NCBI GenBank assembly: GCA_965153455.1
Contig: OZ234504.1
Coordinates: 6,200,001 to 6,264,000 of the forward strand
Length of the DNA: 64,000 nt
Direction: 5' to 3'
From: Sphagnum compactum
Lineage: Eukaryota; Bryophyta; Sphagnopsida; Sphagnales
A program made the position numbers and the translations under genes. Below are positions 38,079 through 49,600 of this stretch, in pieces (position 1 is the first letter of the stretch; each line of letters starts with the position of its first letter). The notes under the pieces were generated by a model. It made no database searches. It was not told where the DNA came from and worked only from the letters and a program-made list of their open reading frames with translations.

Positions 38079-39050
38079 TCGAATTCTCATATACTTTTTA
38101 GTTTTTGATTTAAACACAAATTTTCAATGATAAAAAATTGCTCAATATTCTATAACTTCTCCACCGAAGAAGATGGGAATATTATGAAACCAACTTGGTG
38201 CACATTTTGGTGTTTATTGTTACATCACCATTATTTTGGATGTATAGATTTTTCACCCATAATAATGTTCACGAGCATTTTTGACTTAGGACTAATAATA
38301 ACATGAGCATGAAATTGTGGGGACAATGTTTTCCCATCCATTTTGATCAAAAACCTTTTTTTTTCGGGTTATATATTTATAAATATATTATTTTCATATG
38401 TTTTTTAAAAAGTTAACTCGTAACTCTTTTAACAATTTGATGTCATTTTGAAATTTAAAAAAAAACTCACATATGTATGTTATGTATGTGATTTTTTTTT
38501 TTACTTGGTGAAATTTCACTCATTCCTTCATTATTAGTATGAGATGTTAAAATTGCCTTCTCAATGAGGGTAGGGGGTGGTGTGTGGGATTGTGCCTTGT
38601 AAGGTGCCCTCAAAATACACAATGCACCATCTGTTGAGGTCATTATGGAATATGTAATTTTCATGAAGAAAATTAAGTAAGAAATTAGGGAAAAGGCTAA
38701 TTATTTAAGGAATAGGAATGTTGTCCCGTGTGTTATTTTTGAATTATGAATTTTTATTTTGTAGGGGCTAATGGGCCCTTCTATTTAGTGGTGGTGGTCC
38801 AAGTATATCAAACATCTATATGTAAGGTCTCCCCATCTCAATACTATTCTAATGAAAAATGGGTTTAACTTTAGAGTTCCTAAATGGAATTGTGCAAAAA
38901 ACAACTTAAAAAGAAATTCCAAAAACAAGAACCATTGTAAATTCAACAATAACTTTTTTATGTCATAAAATTAAAAAACCTTGCTACAGGACATAGGTTT
39001 AGTCCAGAGCCAAATAATGGCGAATTTTATTTAGATAAGAAGAAAATTTA
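36362..39050. other. TOM6 promoter followed by AT-rich intergenic sequence
   Basis: The first 300 bases are the probable TOM6 promoter and 5' UTR. A plus-strand open frame of 130 codons at 36672-37064 is Arg/Gln/Asn-rich low-complexity sequence in that promoter region and is not supported. The remainder is AT-rich with CCTA-type runs near 37130, a GGAT run near 37300 and a (TA)n tract at 38043-38076. No gene is seen. Confidence 0.45.
38043..38076. repeat. (AT)n microsatellite
   Basis: An uninterrupted run of AT dinucleotides of about 34 bases lies in an AT-rich intergenic stretch. Confidence 0.97.
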
Positions 39051-39059
39051 GATCACATT

Positions 39060-42000
39060 TTAGCCATATTTTTCTTGAATTCTTTTGGTTCCAAGGGGAC
39101 ACAAAAGAACTCCAGCGGACTCCAGTGTCCCCAAACGCAGTTCACGTCCCACGTTTCCACCTCCTCCACCGTAGGATGAGGAGTAGATCTTACGGCGGGG
39201 GTGCAGTTCCTTCTTCCTCGGAAAAGAAAAAGAAAAGAAATTGGCGAAAATCGCTTTCTTTCGAAGTTTTTTCTTTTTGGTTGCCGTCGTTTGTCTCGCA
39301 GCGTCCGTCGTCTTCCGTCGTCCGCCGTCGCCAGCCTCTGCGCCATCGTTTTTGTCGTGCAATGATTTTTCTCTCCAGAGGAGCTTGGCACGTTCCAATC
39401 AAGGTCGATTTGCGCTTGTCAATTCCCTGCTTTCGCAGCTTTTTTTTCCGCTTCTTTTGAGCTAATTGGAGACCAGAATACTCGCTGCTTGCTGTGCGAA
39501 GAAGATTGATTTGATGATCGTGTCCTTCTTTCCTCCGTGCGCGCGCGGCTGTTTACTGGTCTTTGTCGGTGTCCTCCTGTCGTGGTCGATTTCACCGGCG
39601 GCGCTGAGGAGGATTTTTCCGTAACATCTTTTTGCGACAAAGGAAGGAATCAAGGAAGGAAGAAAACTCTTCTGGATCATCAGTTTCGCAGGTTTGTTTT
39701 CCCCCGGTCGTCGTGCAATGTGCGGCGTTTTTTCATTTGGTTTTTTCCTTCTGTCCGTCGATCGAGCGTCTATCTTCGTTTGCAGTACGGCGTTGCATGT
39801 CATTGCACTTCCGAGAAGAGGGGAAATGATGACCGAGAGCATTTTTGGCTTAGAAAACTGAAATTTGCCTTTGATTTTCAGCTTTCTCTGTTTCCCGTTC
39901 CCCCTCTTCTTCGTCTACTGCGTTCTGTTCTGTTTTGGCTTTCCGAATCTCGCTTTTTAGAGAAAGAAAACAGGATCCGAAAGCGTGGTATGCTTGTATT
40001 GCATATTTAGACAATTCTAGACGCTCTGGTTGTTGTGCGGAGTCGTGCGTGGCCAGTATATCTTTGGATTTTAGACCATTACTTAGTGCTGCATTTCGCG
40101 TATTCGATTCTATTTTCTCTGTTGCTATTTGAGATTTTTGCTCCTGAGTTTACTTATTTCTTGTAGTGCGTCTCCTGCACATGGAAGTATTGCTTTGCTT
40201 CAATCCGTTGGCTGACAGAGAAAATTCACCTTCGGCTGTGATATCCGATGTTAAGAACGAGATTCTCCTTAGTTGAGCAGCTGGTCTTCAGCTTTGTTTC
40301 TCTTTCTTCCTCCAAGAAGTGTGTATGTTCCTGCAGATTGTTCTCTTTCTTTCTTCCTTTGGAACTCGTTTTGCGGCTTATTCGGGCACTTTTACAGCGT
40401 TTTCCTACGCCGGATAGCTAGCCATTTACTGGCTGGACTTTTCGTGCTATCAATGTCCTTTCTTTTGAATTGATGATTCCAAATGTACTATGGAACCAGG
40501 CCTATCCCACCCGGGATGGTCTCACTCAAGACTGCTGGTAAGTTTGGCAATTTGCTGGGCTCATCGTTGTTCCTTTAGGTGACAACGGCCTCTTCCAGGG
40601 CTTGTTCCAAAGAGTAATTGGCCGCCATTTCCCATTTCAATTGTGTTGGGAGTCATCGATTCAACAAAAAAGGACACTGACAACACAAAAGTTGGACTCA
40701 ATAGAGGGCTACTTGTCCCACCTAGGAAAAAGCTTGGAAAAGTGCTTGAATAGGCCACCACTAAATCCAGTTATGTGATTGAAATGCAAATCATTCGTTT
40801 AAAAACTAGTTATGCTTTGCGAATTGTTGGTTGTAGAATCGTTGGTTGTAAAAGCAGTTACACTTTGGAACAGGCCTTGGAAGAGCTGTTGCCACCTAAG
40901 GGAACAGTGGCTCCCCACATTCCTGGGTGGAACCAGTTGCATAGGACAAGAAGTATGCTCTTCCATATTATGAGGTGGCACAAGTTCAACAACTGTTGAC
41001 CTGGAAAAAAGATTCGGTACTTCTCTTTGTGATCCTTCTCATGAAAAATGATTGTCTATATGGAATAGGGGGAATTGATGAGAGCTTTGGACCTCACTGC
41101 ATCTGATGCATTTGATTCTATATATTGAGATGTAGCATGTTTCAGATGTAATTTCACAGATCTATTGTTTGTCCAAAATTACTTACTGCAGATTATTACA
41201 CACGCATTGTTGGGAGGTAATTGTGTCAGTGGGAAGTAATGGCAGCTAGTCACTATCATGCCTGTGGTGAAGAACAGAATATGTTTTGCAGAGGACTCGT
41301 ATTGGGGCAGAAGAGGTCTTTTTTTGAGCTTAGTTTTTGCCATGCAGCACCAAAGGGTTTGAAAGAGACCTCAAAAGAAGAAGCTGGTTTAAGGGAAAAA
41401 GGAGATATGAGGGGCCTGTCTTTCTGGTGTTCACTCTGCTGCCTGTGCCTGTGCTTCCTTTCCTGTGGACCTCGTCAGCGCAGGCGAGTGGTATCCCCCT
41501 CGGGCCTATACTGAGCTCTGGCTCTGCCCCGGATTTACTATTTGTTCCTTGTGCCACATAAATTCTCTTTCAGAAGTGTTTCAGGATAATCCTGACATAC
41601 ATACTGTCACAGAAAGTTTCTCCAAGGGTCAGAGAAGCTTGGCAGGCCTTCGGTGTGTGATCGTGACCAACTGCTCAAACTGGCAACTCCAATGCTGGTC
41701 AATGGCATTCCAGCTCCAGCATACATGGTTGGTGTGCTAAAGTCTTGACAAGGATATTTCAATACCTATGTGAATGTTGTTGTGGGCATGATAATAGTGT
41801 AGAGTGGAGTGATCCATGGGTCACATCACATTGAAACTCTTGGGCCTTGGCTGCCACTGTCAAGTAGCTAAACTTCTTCTAACCTGTCCTCAGCTCAAAA
41901 AATAATTGGACCCTTTCATGGGAACTCTCTGGTGCACCACTGATGCACTGGACTCTCAGAAATAAAAGTTAGTGGAGATGGCCATTGCAGACCTGGCAAG

Positions 42001-43872
42001 TGAGCCAGAAACTGAATAGGGCAAATTTAGGTTCTTTTCGATGCACAAAAATCACACAATACTTCAGAGATACTTTCTACTGCAACTCATCAATAGAAAA
42101 AAAGTCAGTGGAGTACTTTCCCTTTCTTGATCGAATGATCTAGAGCTCCGCTTCTAGAACATCTCATCATGTTCATACTTTTGAGCAGATTTACTTGGTT
42201 ATAGAAATCTAGATCTCTGGTGTTTGAATTTCAGTGTGCTGCTTATAGTCTGATTTTGCTTATTGCATATTTGTTCCCACAGGTAAAGGAACTAGAGTGG
42301 GAGAAAGACATTTTCTATGAGATGTCTCTTGACAAGAGCATTTGCAGAGGCAACTGCAAAATGGCTTAGTGACAGCGACCACATTGGATGCTGAAGACCC
42401 TGGAATTTCCAAACATTGTTTGCAACTGGAGACCTTATTAATGGTTTGCAAAGTGGACAGCACGAAGCAAAAAATTAATACTATACAAACCATTGTGACA
42501 AAAGAATAGAGATTCACATCTCAATTTGTTGCAGGCCAAACATGTTGCAGGGAGACACTTTCAAAGAAAAATAGACCCAATAGAGACATCTTCAACCTGA
42601 TCATGTGATGTACCCAGCAATTGACCACCCCAAGTCCTTGAGAACTGGCTTGATAGAGTTTAATGATGGACATATTTCATGGTTTCTCAATCAGTCAGAA
42701 CAGAAAGTGACCTTTGCTTCAAGTGTATTTAGTGCCATGCTTTTGACACTGGTGGAGGTCCAGGTATTTCCTCTCTAACCACCTCTTTGGTTTCTGTTGA
42801 AGACATGTGAGATTGAAGTTGGAGCAATATATCTTGAGGTAATCATGGGTCTGCATTTGAGGAAATGGATTTCAATCATCTCCATGTCTTAGCAGGTCCT
42901 TCTATTGTTAAGTTTAGGCTGTTTGGTGGTGTACCCCTGTCCTTGCCCAGCATATGCTATGTGCCTGTCAGGATGTGATCTTATTTCTTCTCACTTTGCA
43001 GAAATCTAGTTGACAATCTCTCATTCTATTCTTCTTCTTTTTTCCTGTACAGGATCCATGTGCACCAAATGCACTCTTCATGGTGGTGGTGGGTTTTATC
43101 ACTGGCTGATGTGATTTTACTTCTTCAATAAACTGAGAGCAGGCAGGGAATTTTATGCATGGTGGTGGTGGGTTTGTCACTGGCTGATGTGATTTTACTT
43201 CTCCAGTAAACTGAGAGCAGACAGGGAATTTTATGCTGTGATACTACTCAGTTTTAGTTGTTTCATGTTCGGCACCCTTGCATGTCTATCATTACTCTAC
43301 AGAGAGGTTACCTTGCATCAGTTGTATTATGGGCAATACGGGCTGGATTGGGACCTGCAGGAAATCGAATTTGGAGCTCTAACAGAGTATTGAGGGGACT
43401 TGACTAAGGTTGTGTACATATCTTACCTCATTGTATTTGAGTGTATTCATCACATTGATTTTTCTTTGGAACATGATCTGTTTCTGAGGAGCTCACTTGT
43501 ATTTCCAGTCAACAACTGAATGACAGATGATGAATATACCATATAAGGCCAGTCACAAAAATTGTACAGTATAGAAATTCAGTATGCTTCAGTGAATGTG
43601 TGAAATGAACCTTTTGTTGAAATCACCATGAATTTGGATGTTGAGTGCCCATCTTACACCTGGACTTGCTTTCAAAAAATTGAGTCACAGGTCTGAGCTT
43701 TCTCTTACAGATCTGGGGCATGGAGCTTGGATCAAACCAGAGGATGGAAAGTTTGTTTCATCTGGTTCCAAAAGTTCGATCTGGGCTTCTTGCCGGGTGT
43801 TTCCTTGTAATGCAACAGCCAAACCTGAACCAAACAAAGGAAGCTGCACTTTGGTTCAAACAAGGAAGATGA
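39060..43872 (+). other. Transcript-like region with coding-like patches but no coherent gene model
   Basis: Composition shifts at 39060 to the CT-rich, GC-richer pattern seen at other gene starts in this window, and good donors occur (GTAAGT at 40538). Patches that look coding on the plus strand: an ATG at 40473 opening 21 codons up to that donor; two overlapping frames after a TTTCAG at 41573; a frame after CCACAG near 42282 that changes frame near 42345; and a 53-codon frame after TTACAG, 43711-43872, ending in TGA. I could not join them in one phase, and no patch resembles a known family. It may be a degenerate gene, a fast-evolving gene with missed exons, or a long non-coding RNA. Confidence 0.35.
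43079..43236. repeat. 79-bp tandem duplication
   Basis: Copies start with CATGGTGGTGGTGGGTTT at 43079 and 43158 and share CACTGGCTGATGTGATTTT and CAGGGAATTTTATG. Only a few bases differ. The array sits inside the coding-like region described above. Confidence 0.9.
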
Positions 43873-44051
43873 TGCTCTCTGTGTGATGATATAAGCAGAT
43901 TCTATGTCTGCTCAAGCAGACTGAAAATCTGCACTGAAATTGGTTCAGAGGAAACTTTTGCCCCATTGTGTCTGCAGATAATTTGGATTGTAACTCCAAC
44001 AATCTAAAATGCAGAATGATGAAATGAGTATTTTACCTTGCAGCAACAAGT

Positions 44052-45598
44052 CTACAATGAAGACTGTGGTGGTGGCTCTATGGGGTTGCTTTGCAAAAAA
44101 TCCAAAATGAGGGCAGCAATCTCCTGTTGCTGCAGCTTGTATTTATGGTCAGCACCCTCCATGATTCGAATGACATGGTTAGAGATTCTCTTAGCAAACT
44201 CATGGGCATCTTCTACAGGGACAAGTTCATCAGCAGAGCCATGAATCGTCAACACCCTGCAATGGTGTGGGATGGAGATTGATGCACGGTGCATATCTGT
44301 TGACAACCTCTCTTGTATATCCTGTTTCACAACTCTAAACTCCAAATTTCCAGCATTATCCCAAACATCCAAGAATCCCTCCTCTTTCAGTTGCTGCAAC
44401 CGCTCCTTCCCACCCAATCTCCCTCTAATTCCTGCCACAGAAACAAAAGACAATCCAGTTCAAAACTAAAACCCATGAATGGATTCTTCAATTGCAGAAT
44501 CCATTTCCCAATTACAATTGCGGAGTTTCATTCCCGAAGCATGGAATTTTTGTCACTGCAAAGCATGGATGCAGAAACTTGTTCACTAAGATGCATCTTG
44601 AAGCAGTGTTTTCAAGATACTAATGAAGCTGTACTGAAGAAGCTGCAGGTTTGATTTAGGGTTTAGGAAGAAGAGGATTCAGTGAGCAAGAGTAGCAATC
44701 TTTGTTTGGATGCAGAAACTTGTTCAGTAAGATGCATCTTGAAGCAATGTATCCAAGATACTAATGAAGCTTTACTGAAGAAGCTGCAGGTTTGATTTAG
44801 GGTTTAGGAAGAAGAGGATTCAGTGAGCAAGAGTAGCAATCTTTGTTTGGATGCAGAAACTTGTTCAGTAAAATGCATCTTGAAGCAGTGTATCCAAGAT
44901 ACTAATGAAGCTTTACTGAAGAAGCTGCAGGTTTGATTTAGGGTTTAGGGTGAAGAGGATTCAGTGAGCAAGAGTAGCAATCTTTGTTTGGATGCAGAAA
45001 CTTGTTCACTAAGATGCATCTTGAAGCAGTGTATCCAAGATACTAATGAAGCTTTACTGAAGAAGCTGCAGGTTTGATTTAGGGTTTAGGAAGAAGAGGA
45101 TTCGGTGAGGAAGAGTAGAAATCTTTGATTACCTCTTCTGAGATCAAAGCGTCCACTGATATTGACAATGATGCCAACATCTTGGTACTTAGAAGCATAC
45201 AGTAGAACCGCATTTCCTCCTTTGCTATGACCAATCAAGGCCACAATCCTTCGTCCTCGTGCTCTCCAAAACTCTACCACTGCTCTCAAATCCTCCACTT
45301 CTCGCCAGTAATTACCGTACGCGAATTCGCCACCACTCTCTCCGTTTCCAGTGAAATCGAACCTGAAACTGCTCATACCTGCTTCCTGAACCACTGCTGC
45401 TGCGATTGTCACCAACGCGGGTAGCTCCTTTGACGACTGAAAGCCATGACACAGGATGCATAGCTCCTCCCTCCTTTTCCTTCCTTCCTCCAATATACCC
45501 ACCAACTTCACTCCCGCTGCGTTCACCACTTCCAGCTTCTCAACTACCACATGTGCAGCAGCAGCAGCACTACTAGGATCCCCCCCCCCATCGTCCAT
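44052..45598 (-). CDS. Serine alpha/beta hydrolase (hydrolase_4 / S33-like)
   Basis: Two minus-strand coding exons, 45133-45598 and 44052-44431, join in phase (G split by GTAATC ... GGCAG) to give 281 residues. The fold's key parts are visible: oxyanion motif CHGFQSSKE at about residues 50-58, the nucleophile elbow GHSKGG with Ser125, the acid in HGSADELVP (Asp223) and the catalytic His251 in EGADHKY. NISGRFDLRRG followed by IRGRLG is characteristic of a plant cytosolic esterase/acyltransferase-like subfamily; the substrate is unknown. I chose ATG 45598 because no in-frame ATG lies upstream before a stop. The N-terminus is low-complexity (Gly, Ser and Ala runs) and is encoded partly by a poly-C run at about 45581-45590 that is prone to length errors. 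The single intron is filled by a 141-bp tandem array. Confidence 0.9.
44568..45130. repeat. Four 141-bp tandem copies inside the hydrolase intron
   Basis: Copies begin with GATGCAGAAACTTGTTCA at 44568, 44709, 44850 and 44991, each exactly 141 bp, and differ by only a few substitutions. Each contains TTTAGGGTTTAGG and GAAGAAGCTGCAGG. The last copy ends at about 45130, directly against the splice donor of the minus-strand exon (GT at 45132-45131), so the array makes up most of the 701-base intron. Confidence 0.95.
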
Positions 45599-45749
45599 CA
45601 ACCAGGAGCAAAACCCCAACGCTGTTGGAGCGCTCTCACAAACCGGCAAAGAACTGGAATTCGGAAGCTCTTTCTTTTGCGACAGAGACTGTGCCAGAAC
45701 ACAGCAGGCTACGAGGCTTCCACCTCACGCCCACCCACCCAAGGACTCG

Positions 45750-46300
45750 TCGGAAGTCCCTAGGGTTTCCACAACTTTTGGGTTTTGCACTACAAGTTAG
45801 AATCCCATCAGGCTAGGTTGCTCACAATTGCTAGGAAGGTTTTTCGGAAACCCCACTTTTGGTCTAGCCCCAGAAACCCAATAGCCTAGAAGGTGTTTGA
45901 TCAATTGGTAGTTAGTTTTCTCTGAAGCCCCTAGGGTTTCTCTTTTGGTTTAGATCCAGAGGTGTTTTGCTGACAATAGGGTGCAAGTTCTCAAAAGCCC
46001 CTAGGGTTTCCCACACACTTGATTTAGACTCAGAACTCTACGAGGGCAATTAAGAGATTGCCTACAGCAGGTAGTAAGTTCCCGGTAGCTAGGGTTTCAC
46101 ACATTTTTGGTTTTTCCCCTACAATCCTCTGGGCATTTTAGGTGTTGCTAACAATGGATGGTAGGTTCTTTGAAGCCCCTAGGATTTCAGACACTTTTAG
46201 GTTTAAGCCCTCAAATCCCACTGGCTTTTTGGTTAGTGCTCACAACAGGTCCTAAGGTCTCAAAAGCACATAGGGATGGATTCCCACACAATTTGGTTTG
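45750..46300. repeat. Diverged minisatellite, about 85-91 bp, with a CCCCTAGGGTTTC core
   Basis: The core AGCCCCTAGGGTTTC or a variant recurs with its TAGGG at 45761, 45932, 46002, 46090, 46180 and 46271, with a decayed copy between the first two. Between cores each unit has CACACTTTTGGTTT, AATCCCA and TGCTCACAA-like blocks. The array starts in the 5' flank of the minus-strand hydrolase gene, about 160 bases upstream of its ATG. Confidence 0.75.
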
Positions 46301-46304
46301 TGGT

Positions 46305-47140
46305 TTACACAGCACATCCCATGGGTATTAAGTTCTCCTCAGTTCTTTCCAGTTTCAGAAGTGAATTTTGAGGATTTTTGGGTGATCCAACCCCCTCCAC
46401 AACTGAAACTAATGGGAAGTACCAATCAGCCCTTTTAAGTGACCATAGCACACAATTGACTGTGAATTGCAGGAACCTTACATCATGGTCTGACATGCTG
46501 TGTAAGGCTACATAAATCCCAGAACTTCCAACTTGTGAGTTGATCACCTTAGGAGTAGGGCAGCCACCATTCTTTTCTCTCTGGCTGTTACAGACAAAAT
46601 ATGAACCTTGCACATTTGAGCCATAGTCATATCCCACACTTACCATGTGCAACTTCTTTCTCCACATATGTACAGTTGCAAAATATGAAGCTTGCATTTA
46701 TCCCAGACTCATCAGCAAAACAATGCCCCTACAGCTATGTTGTCAAGAAGATTCAGTACGTCAATTACAGACTCTTCTGAATACTTGCTGACATCAAATC
46801 TCAAAAATGCGCATCACCACATGCAAGCATAACTTTTTGTCTGTGCACACATTGTGTCCTTCTGTTGCTAGAATCATCCAGCAATTTACTGATTATTTCT
46901 GCAATCAACAACCTGTGTATACTCCTTGAGCTGTGGTGAAAGGCACATTGGATTAATCATTGCTGTTCATGTCAGCCTCCAAGCTAGAGATCCATGAACA
47001 TTAGCAGTCAAGCAGAACCAGAGACATAGAGTGACAGCACCAAGAGAAGGTCACTGAAGAACCTTTAAGAGTACAGTGATAAAAGCACCAGTTGAGCCCA
47101 TCACTCCTACAATAATCAGTAACCCCAGAGTTTTGATTAT
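46305..47140. other. Intergenic region between hydrolase and DAD1
   Basis: A 130-codon minus-strand frame at 46305-46697 has no recognisable domain. Its DNA contains internal donor-like GTAAGT and a short duplication, and I do not accept it as a gene. No other feature is seen. Confidence 0.4.
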
Positions 47141-47145
47141 AAAAA

Positions 47146-48509
47146 TCAGCCCAAAAAGTTCATAATCACTAAGTGAAGGACAAGATTACAGAGCACAAAA
47201 TCTGCAAATGCTCTCTCAGGGGGAAGATCCTGCACAGAAACAAAGGAGCTCAAGTTGTTCAGACACTACTGCCACAAAAGAGAGTCATAGCAGACAATCA
47301 AGTAAGCAAAGCATTTCCATCTGAAATCAGCACTTAGGAAAGCACTTAGGAGAGAAAAGAACCTTGAACTCCTTGTTTTCTTTGTTAACTTGCATGCGTA
47401 AACAAACTGCTTCCATTCCATGCATCACCCAATATTTGTCAAAAAAACATCCATCAGAGGCAAACCCCATACTACCACCTTGGAAGGAAAGACAGAAAGC
47501 AAGAGTCGGCCACCAGATTCCTGAGGAAACACAACCGACTGCAAAGCATGTAATATGACATTCCAAACGAACTTAATTTGCAGCCAAATACAGTACAAAG
47601 TCTTGTTCCCAGCTATAACTTTTGGTCAACATTGAAAACATGCATTGAGACCACATCATCCTGGTACTGCACGCCTTGCCCACTAGCACCCATCACCTTG
47701 TGAGAAAGAAGAAACAAGATGGGAAAACTAACCTAAAATCCTCTACACAAAACCACGCAACTGTTTGATAGGAAATGTACCTGCTAAAACAGCTGAGCCA
47801 ATGCATGAGAGGATGCCAGATAGAAATGCGTTGAAAGGAAATGAGCCCACTAAGGACATGTAAACCACCTGTGTCAAGTCCCAGAACATGAGAAAGATCG
47901 TAAGCATGTCTGTTGACAGTGAAAAGTGAAAGAACAATGCAATCCACAACACTCCCCCACCCCCCCCCCCCCCGCCCCCAAAAGGTACAAAGCAGCAATA
48001 AGTATTCAATTCCTTTGCATTGAAGTGTGAGAAACGTAAACAAAGAGGATCTGAAAGAAGCTGACCTGAACAAGCACTGTTGACAGAGAGAAAACTACAT
48101 ATAGGTCAATAATCTGCAGTGTTCAGAGAGATCCAGCACACGTTAGCAACTTCTGAGGATCTTCCCAAACTATCATGAAAACCCTTGACCCCCTCCCCGT
48201 TCACAAATCAATCATAACCCTAAAATCAGGGAACGAGCAAGTGCAGTCGGAGAAGAAAAAGTACCGTCCCCTTCCCATTTCACTACTAGAATTTAGCATG
48301 TAAGCGTAAGAAATGCACAAAGATCTGCTACAGAAAAACAATTTCCGCAAAAGAAAAAGGGGGAAAAAAACACAACGGATGCAATGCAAAAGCTTGTGAT
48401 TGAACACAAAAAGAAAAGACAGTTTCACCTTGAGCTTAATCGGCGTAGCAGCATACGCCGATCGCAATGCCGTGACGAGCGCCCGTGCATCCGCAGTCGT
48501 GCTCCCCAT
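47146..48509 (-). CDS. DAD1: DAD1, subunit of the ER oligosaccharyltransferase
   Basis: Five minus-strand exons, 48429-48509, 48066-48113, 47781-47868, 47363-47406 and 47146-47229, join in phase to give 114 residues, the length of plant DAD1. The order of family blocks is complete: LRSAYAATPIKLK, IIDLYVV, VVYMSLVGSFPFNAFLSG, LSCIGSAVLAVCLRMQVN, KENKEFKDLPPERAFADF and the C-terminal LHLVIMNFLG. Three membrane segments are visible (about residues 29-48, 54-76 and 95-113). DAD1 is a small core subunit of the complex that N-glycosylates proteins in the endoplasmic reticulum, and its loss triggers cell death. All splice sites are GT-AG. The start is the first ATG and fits the family's short hydrophilic N-terminus. 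The gene appears intact. Confidence 0.96.
47954..47979. repeat. Poly-C run in DAD1 intron 2
   Basis: Runs of 5, 14 and 5 C are separated by single A and G bases. Such runs (poly-G on the transcribed strand) are error-prone in sequencing, and the exact length may be unreliable. Confidence 0.9.
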
Positions 48510-48680
48510 CGCAATCCCTCTTCCCTTCTCGGAGTCGTCTTCTTCTGCACGGAGAAAATGCCTGCACTGAAGCTTTCAATTCGTCTTGGAGGCCAGTTTC
48601 TACTGGAATCTGGGACGTCCAGTATTGCGATTTGATACGAACCGTCAAAGATTCATTACATCGAGGGCTCAAAAACCCGC

Positions 48681-48719
48681 CACGTGTATAAACCCTAAAG
48701 GCAACAGTGTTTAGGGTTT
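48681..48719. promoter_or_regulatory. ACGTG element and inverted telo-box pair upstream of DAD1
   Basis: CCACGTGT lies at about 48680-48687, AAACCCTAAA at 48690-48699 and TTTAGGGTTT at 48710-48719. The two telo-boxes are inverted copies 10 bases apart. Telo-boxes often occur near the start sites of plant genes for protein synthesis and growth. This cluster lies about 170-210 bases upstream of the DAD1 ATG and between DAD1 and a possible divergent plus-strand transcript. Confidence 0.6.
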
Positions 48720-49377
48720 GAATCTGTCTCAAGGGATTTCTGTTTTTGAGCATTTTCTCTTCTTCTCTTTCTTAGCATGTTCTCGCCGAGTTCCTTGTAA
48801 ACGTGATCTCACTGAAGAAGCTGAGAAGATTGGGCTTCTCGAACTGTTTGAGAGAGACGAGGGCAACAACAACAACGGCTGGATTCTTGGATGAGATTTT
48901 TGGTAGAAGCATGTAGAGTTGGTTGTTACTATGCTTTTCTTTGTTTTTTTGGCCTTTTGGAATTTTGCCTTGGAACTAGGTATTCAAGGGAGCTGTGGCG
49001 TGGGTGGTACATTGATCTCTGATCAACAGCAAGTCTGTTGGGTCTATTCTTACGTTTTCTCAAAATTTTCTTTCTTTTTGCGCTTTAATCAGAACAGAAT
49101 CTGTACGGAAACAGAACCCCAAAAAGAGCTCTTCAATCCTCCTGGATTTACGGTTGGGGTGGGTGATGGTTGAATGTCATTCAAATAGATCCCCAGAGAG
49201 AATTATTGACGATATTTCAGCTTTGGAGATTAGGAACCTGATCTCTCCGCAGAATGTCTGGTTTTCAATATGCAACAGAAACGCTGGATGCAGATGTTTT
49301 TGTGTCAAAGTGGTTTGTCTGTACATTTGGGACTGAATTTTGTATGCTTATATTTGCCTGCCGCCGTCCAGAGAGCT

Positions 49378-49600
49378 GAAGAAGCGAATGGCTAAATCAT
49401 AGCAACTTGTCACTGCTGCCATGACATACACTTATCCTCACCCGCTGCCATCTGGATCTGATGAATGAAGTGAGTGGCTAATCATGGCTGCTTGTCACTG
49501 CCATGGCTAGCAGTTATCTTCACCCGCCTCCATCTGGAGCTGGTGAAGTAGGTGGGCAATCATGGCAACTTTGCCACTGCTATAACTACCCACTGATGTT
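49378..49600. repeat. Imperfect tandem repeat, about 83 bp, 2.7 copies
   Basis: Units begin GAAG at 49378, GAATGAAG at 49463 and GAAGTAGG at 49545. They share GGCTAA, CTTGTCACTGC and CACCCGC-CATCTGGA blocks. Confidence 0.7.

Noticed and set aside
39053-40010. Several overlapping open frames of 110-157 codons on both strands
   Set aside because: They lie in CT-rich, leader-like sequence, are Arg/Ser/Phe-rich and overlap in different frames. This looks like untranslated leader composition.
46305-46697. 130-codon minus-strand open frame between hydrolase and DAD1
   Set aside because: No recognisable domain. It contains an internal short duplication and a donor-like site and is not flanked by gene-like signals.
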